Positions 14,942-17,425 of a stretch of 17,425 nucleotides of DNA are shown here, piece after piece. The position numbers and the translations under genes are program-made. Location of the stretch: the NCBI GenBank assembly GCA_036480335.1, contig JAZGGH010000126.1, positions 1-17,425 of the forward strand. Reading direction: 5' to 3'. The DNA comes from JAZGER01 sp036480335. Its GTDB lineage: Bacteria; Pseudomonadota; Gammaproteobacteria; DSM-19610. The notes beneath the pieces were generated by a model. The model was given only the letters and a program-made list of their open reading frames with translations. It was not told the DNA's origin and ran no database searches. How positions within the stretch are numbered: position 1 is the stretch's first letter; each line of letters opens with the position of its first letter.

Positions 14942-16186
14942 TTGCGTGATTATTTCAGGCGCATCCCACTCGATCGCTGCATTCACGCCATAAACAATCC
15001 GACCATCGGGACCAATCACAAACGTCGACGGAAATGCCATCACATTCCAGTCGGCAGCAACCTCGCCCTTGCGGTCCATGAGTACCGGGAAATCTACTTG
15101 CACCTGTTTGAGAAATGCCTGCATGATTGCATTGCTTTCTGCGTAGTTCACAGAAATCAGCTCAAACGGTTTATCTGCCATCTTTTCCCGCAAACGATTC
15201 AGGGAGGGAATTTCCTCAACACAGGGACCGCACCAGCTCGCCCAGAAATTCACCAACGAAACCTTGCCCTGATAATCCTGCTTATGAATTTTTTCACCGC
15301 GCGCTGTTTCCAGCATCAGCGGCAGCGGTTCAGGATTACCCTGAAATGCCTGCATAGCGATATCGATACCCGTCGAATTAGAAGACCGTGTTTGCAGCGT
15401 TTGGGTCTGAAGCGGTGTCTGTGTTTTCTTCAGCAATTGAATAATCACTGACAACTCTTCCGGCAATGCTAGCAGCGCCATTTGGGTATTGCTGGACAGG
15501 TCTTTCTCATAAAACACACCCGTCACACCGCGCAATATTTTGCTGAATACCTGTGCGCCACCTGAACCCATAATCTGTAATAGACCCGGTAATCGCCAGC
15601 GTGTATTCCGCTTACCTGCCTGATAAATCATCACAGCCGCAGTACTGACTGAGGCAATCGGCACATACTCTGGATCGGTACCTAGCGGCGGGACTGCCTG
15701 ATACAGTTCGGGAGAAAAGAGGATAACGCCGTTCAGTATGTTCGACTGAGTGGTTTCTGCCTGAGTGGATAATTGCCACAGACGAGCGCCACGTAATGCA
15801 GGTATAGCACCATACGATCGGGACAACAGGGTTATACTCTTACCGGTCATGCTCTGTGCATAGGAGATCAGAGCCTGAATATATCGACCATCCAGTGATC
15901 GCATGGTCTGGGTTGTTTTAGTCAGGAACAAACTCTCAGCCAGATCAACATACCAGACATCGATACCGCGTTGCACCAGAGCGGGCGCTATTTGACGAAA
16001 ACGGGTATCGGTACCGTAGCCAGGTGCAATCCAGAGTAACAGCTCAGTACCTTCAGCCGGATAGCGGGAAACACTGATTTCTTCACCGTCAATACTGACA
16101 GACAATTGCTCTGCAGCCAAAGTGCCAGTGCAAACCAGCCAGTACAGGCAGGCTACCCGGATGTATCTATTTAAGTGGAGAATCAC
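14858..16186 (-). CDS. Periplasmic fusion: alpha/beta-hydrolase-fold domain + TlpA-like thioredoxin
   Basis: From the GTG start, 442 residues. Signal peptide 1-25 (RYIR, hydrophobic core, TGTLAA). Residues ~46-260 look like an alpha/beta-hydrolase fold: strand LLLWIAPGYG, IDVWYVDLAE and nucleophile elbow ITLLSRSYGA with Ser124. No histidine occurs anywhere in this domain. Residues ~285-420 are a TlpA/ResA-like thioredoxin: LVNFWASWCGPCVEEIPSL (C319/C322), cis-proline P386 in MAFPSTFVI, GPDGRIVYG. Family knowledge suggests a periplasmic thiol-disulfide reductant, for instance in cytochrome c maturation. The tail (HAEQSQATDHNQDATDD) is acidic and disordered. GTG at 16186 gives a clean signal peptide and a 20-bp overlap with the nucleotidase gene; ATG at 16255 would add 23 residues and a longer overlap. 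No good Shine-Dalgarno is seen for either start. Confidence 0.85.
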   Translation of the reverse strand: MILHLNRYIRVACLYWLVCTGTLAAEQLSVSIDGEEISVSRYPAEGTELLLWIAPGYGTDTRFRQIAPALVQRGIDVWYVDLAESLFLTKTTQTMRSLDGRYIQALISYAQSMTGKSITLLSRSYGAIPALRGARLWQLSTQAETTQSNILNGVILFSPELYQAVPPLGTDPEYVPIASVSTAAVMIYQAGKRNTRWRLPGLLQIMGSGGAQVFSKILRGVTGVFYEKDLSSNTQMALLALPEELSVIIQLLKKTQTPLQTQTLQTRSSNSTGIDIAMQAFQGNPEPLPLMLETARGEKIHKQDYQGKVSLVNFWASWCGPCVEEIPSLNRLREKMADKPFELISVNYAESNAIMQAFLKQVQVDFPVLMDRKGEVAADWNVMAFPSTFVIGPDGRIVYGVNAAIEWDAPEIITQLNALIESHAEQSQATDHNQDATDDALE

Positions 16187-17114
16187 TTTTATAGGGAACT
16201 TTCCCGGAAGGTACCAGAATAGATGCTGACTCCAGGTGAAGATCCTGATCATCAAAAAATATATGCGGTTTGAATGCTTTTAGAAACTTGGCTTTTTCCA
16301 GACCTCCAAGAAAAAAGACCTCGTCTACATACACTCGCCAGGCACGCAGGGTTTTAATCACGCGCATTTCTGCCGGCGCACTGCGTGCAGTGACTATGGC
16401 AATACGTATGGGTGAAAAATCCGCACTGAATGGCAAACGATCCTGCAATCGGGAGAGCTTTTTCAACAACGTTGCATAGGGGCCTTCGCCCATAGGAATA
16501 TCCTGATCAGCATCTTCCTGCTCACAGAACCGGCCCAGGCCTTCGGCCTTATAAACAATTTCACTCTTCTCATCGAAAAGAACTGCGTCGCCATCGAAGG
16601 CAATACGCACCTGACCTTCAGGTATTTTTGAAGTATCGGCTGGAGGCTCCTTAACAATCGCGGCGGCACAGGTCTGTCCATCAATAACGCGCTGGGCATC
16701 GCGCACATTGGTGGTCAGAAACAAATCGACATCAAAAGCTTCAAGGTAGTCAACCACCGATTCACCACCGGTAAATGCATGCCGGGTAATGCTCAATTGC
16801 TGTTCGCGTATGTTATGAAAAACCCGCGCGCCAGTTTCCGGACTATTGCGAGACATAACAATCACCTCAACCAGCGGTGGTTCACCTTCGGGTTGATACT
16901 GATTGAGATCCAGCAATGCCCTGACCAGCGGCATACCTGTACCCGGAGCCAGAGGCTCATTTTCCCGCTCTAGCATGTATTGTCGGTATTCTTCCAGCGC
17001 GGTTTGTTTGTCGTTCCTGGATTTCTCCTGAAAAACTGAATCTGCCTCACTGAGATCGAACAACGCGGTTGCCGAAATACCGACAACCAGCGTTTTACTT
17101 AAATTAATAGCCAT
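16167..17114 (-). CDS. Cytosolic 5'-nucleotidase, cN-I type
   Basis: The product has 315 residues and matches the bacterial/eukaryotic cN-I-like 5'-nucleotidase family from end to end. Landmarks: LVVGISATALFDLSEADSVF (9-28), MSRNSPETGARVF (87-99), AFTGGESVVDYL (113-124), DVDLFLTTN (128-136), IAFDGDAVLFDE (171-182), ITARSA-like IVTARSAP (240-247), FFLGGLEKAKFL (267-278) and IFFDDQDLHLESA (285-297). It should remove phosphate from nucleoside 5'-monophosphates in the cytoplasm, with the DGDA aspartates in metal or phosphate binding. The end is full-length (VPSGKVPY), so the overlap with the downstream fusion gene is real. The ATG at 17114-17112 is supported by the immediate family-typical N-terminus; only a distant AGG precedes it. 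Confidence 0.94.
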   Translation of the reverse strand: MAINLSKTLVVGISATALFDLSEADSVFQEKSRNDKQTALEEYRQYMLERENEPLAPGTGMPLVRALLDLNQYQPEGEPPLVEVIVMSRNSPETGARVFHNIREQQLSITRHAFTGGESVVDYLEAFDVDLFLTTNVRDAQRVIDGQTCAAAIVKEPPADTSKIPEGQVRIAFDGDAVLFDEKSEIVYKAEGLGRFCEQEDADQDIPMGEGPYATLLKKLSRLQDRLPFSADFSPIRIAIVTARSAPAEMRVIKTLRAWRVYVDEVFFLGGLEKAKFLKAFKPHIFFDDQDLHLESASILVPSGKVPYKSDSPLK

Positions 17115-17170
17115 ACATTATACTAACCTGACGGGTATCACTTATCCATTAACCCCAGATTAGTCATGCA

Positions 17171-17425
17171 TTATGGGCACACTCCAGTCTGGCTAACTAT
17201 GACTTGATCAGTGCCACCGAAGTTACTGCTCACCGTGACACAATCAGGCTCAGTGGCAACCCCACTAAAGTTTTTCTGATAGACACTCTTGCCAGCCCTC
17301 CAGGGCAAGGTACCCAGCGTGGTGTCAACACCGTTTGTCGTTGCCACGGCCGTCAGTATTGCTGTTCCCAGCGGCGTATGATCCGAGGTTGCCTTCACCC
17401 ACAACTTGTCTGTTGACGGCGTATA
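17171..17425 (-). CDS. C-terminal end of a secreted protein, beta-rich (cut by right edge)
   Basis: An open frame of 84 codons plus stop enters from the right edge; no start is inside the window (a TTG at 17404 need not be a start). The sequence is Thr/Val/Ser-rich with alternating hydrophobic residues: LWVKATSDHTPLGTAILTAV, LGTLPWRAGKSVYQKNF, EPDCVTVSSNFGGTDQVIV. This resembles the C-terminal Ig-like beta-sandwich of secreted surface proteins in which 'LGTMxW...YxKxF' is followed by 'P..VTVxSS.GG'; the resemblance is from memory. Two cysteines (DCVTV and GVCP) could form a disulfide. It is on the same strand as the nucleotidase, 56 bp upstream, with no clear terminator between them. Confidence 0.65.
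   Translation of the reverse strand, partial: YTPSTDKLWVKATSDHTPLGTAILTAVATTNGVDTTLGTLPWRAGKSVYQKNFSGVATEPDCVTVSSNFGGTDQVIVSQTGVCP

Noticed and set aside
16191..16205. Palindrome GGGAA-N2-TTCCC near the start of the fusion gene
   Set aside because: It is short, lies inside the nucleotidase coding region and has no promoter context.
17117..17122. TATAAT on the minus strand just before the nucleotidase start
   Set aside because: It lies 2 bp from the ATG, so a transcript would begin inside the second codon; probably chance.

Overview
The window looks like a piece of a gammaproteobacterial chromosome. Several genes match the families and lengths usual in that class: Rep helicase, a membrane-anchored cytochrome c5, TtcA, a 284-residue CnoX/YbbN, a cN-I type 5'-nucleotidase, and a tRNA-Arg with an encoded CCA end. 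I cannot name the genus. Bases 1-4450 are visibly more AT-rich and carry accessory genes. The rest alternates housekeeping genes with large secreted proteins.

Bases 1-1893, minus strand: three exported proteins with overlapping reading frames form an apparent operon. They are an FG-GAP-like protein with a C-terminal NTF2-like domain, a probable lipoprotein with a carboxypeptidase-regulatory-like domain, and a protein cut by the left edge whose start resembles the zinc phospholipase C/S1-P1 nuclease fold. Bases 2215-4405: a VapBC toxin-antitoxin pair (plus) and a HipBA pair (minus) face each other with only 5 bp between the toxin stop codons. Each has an inverted repeat placed like an autoregulatory operator.

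Bases 4558-7380: rep (plus), then a long imperfect hairpin that looks like an inverted pair of REP-type repeats, then a cytochrome c5 (minus) and tRNA-Arg(CCG) (plus).

Bases 7403-12247, minus strand: one 1,614-codon gene for a secreted modular protein. It has seven FG-GAP/VCBS-type Asp-rich repeats, an ASPIC/UnbV domain, then a four-cysteine domain of unrecognised family (four copies) alternating with Calx-beta domains (three copies), and a C-terminal dockerin-like pair. Units 2, 3 and 4 are spaced exactly 723 bp apart. This is the most unusual object in the window.

Bases 12517-14941: ttcA (minus) is divergent from cnoX and a TauE/SafE (TSUP) permease (plus). Bases 14858-17425, minus strand: the C-terminus of a secreted protein cut by the right edge, a cN-I 5'-nucleotidase, and a periplasmic fusion of an alpha/beta-hydrolase-fold domain to a TlpA-like thioredoxin domain. 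The hydrolase-fold part contains no histidine, so a classical Ser-Asp-His triad cannot form. The end of the fusion gene overlaps the end of the TSUP gene in antisense by 84 bp.
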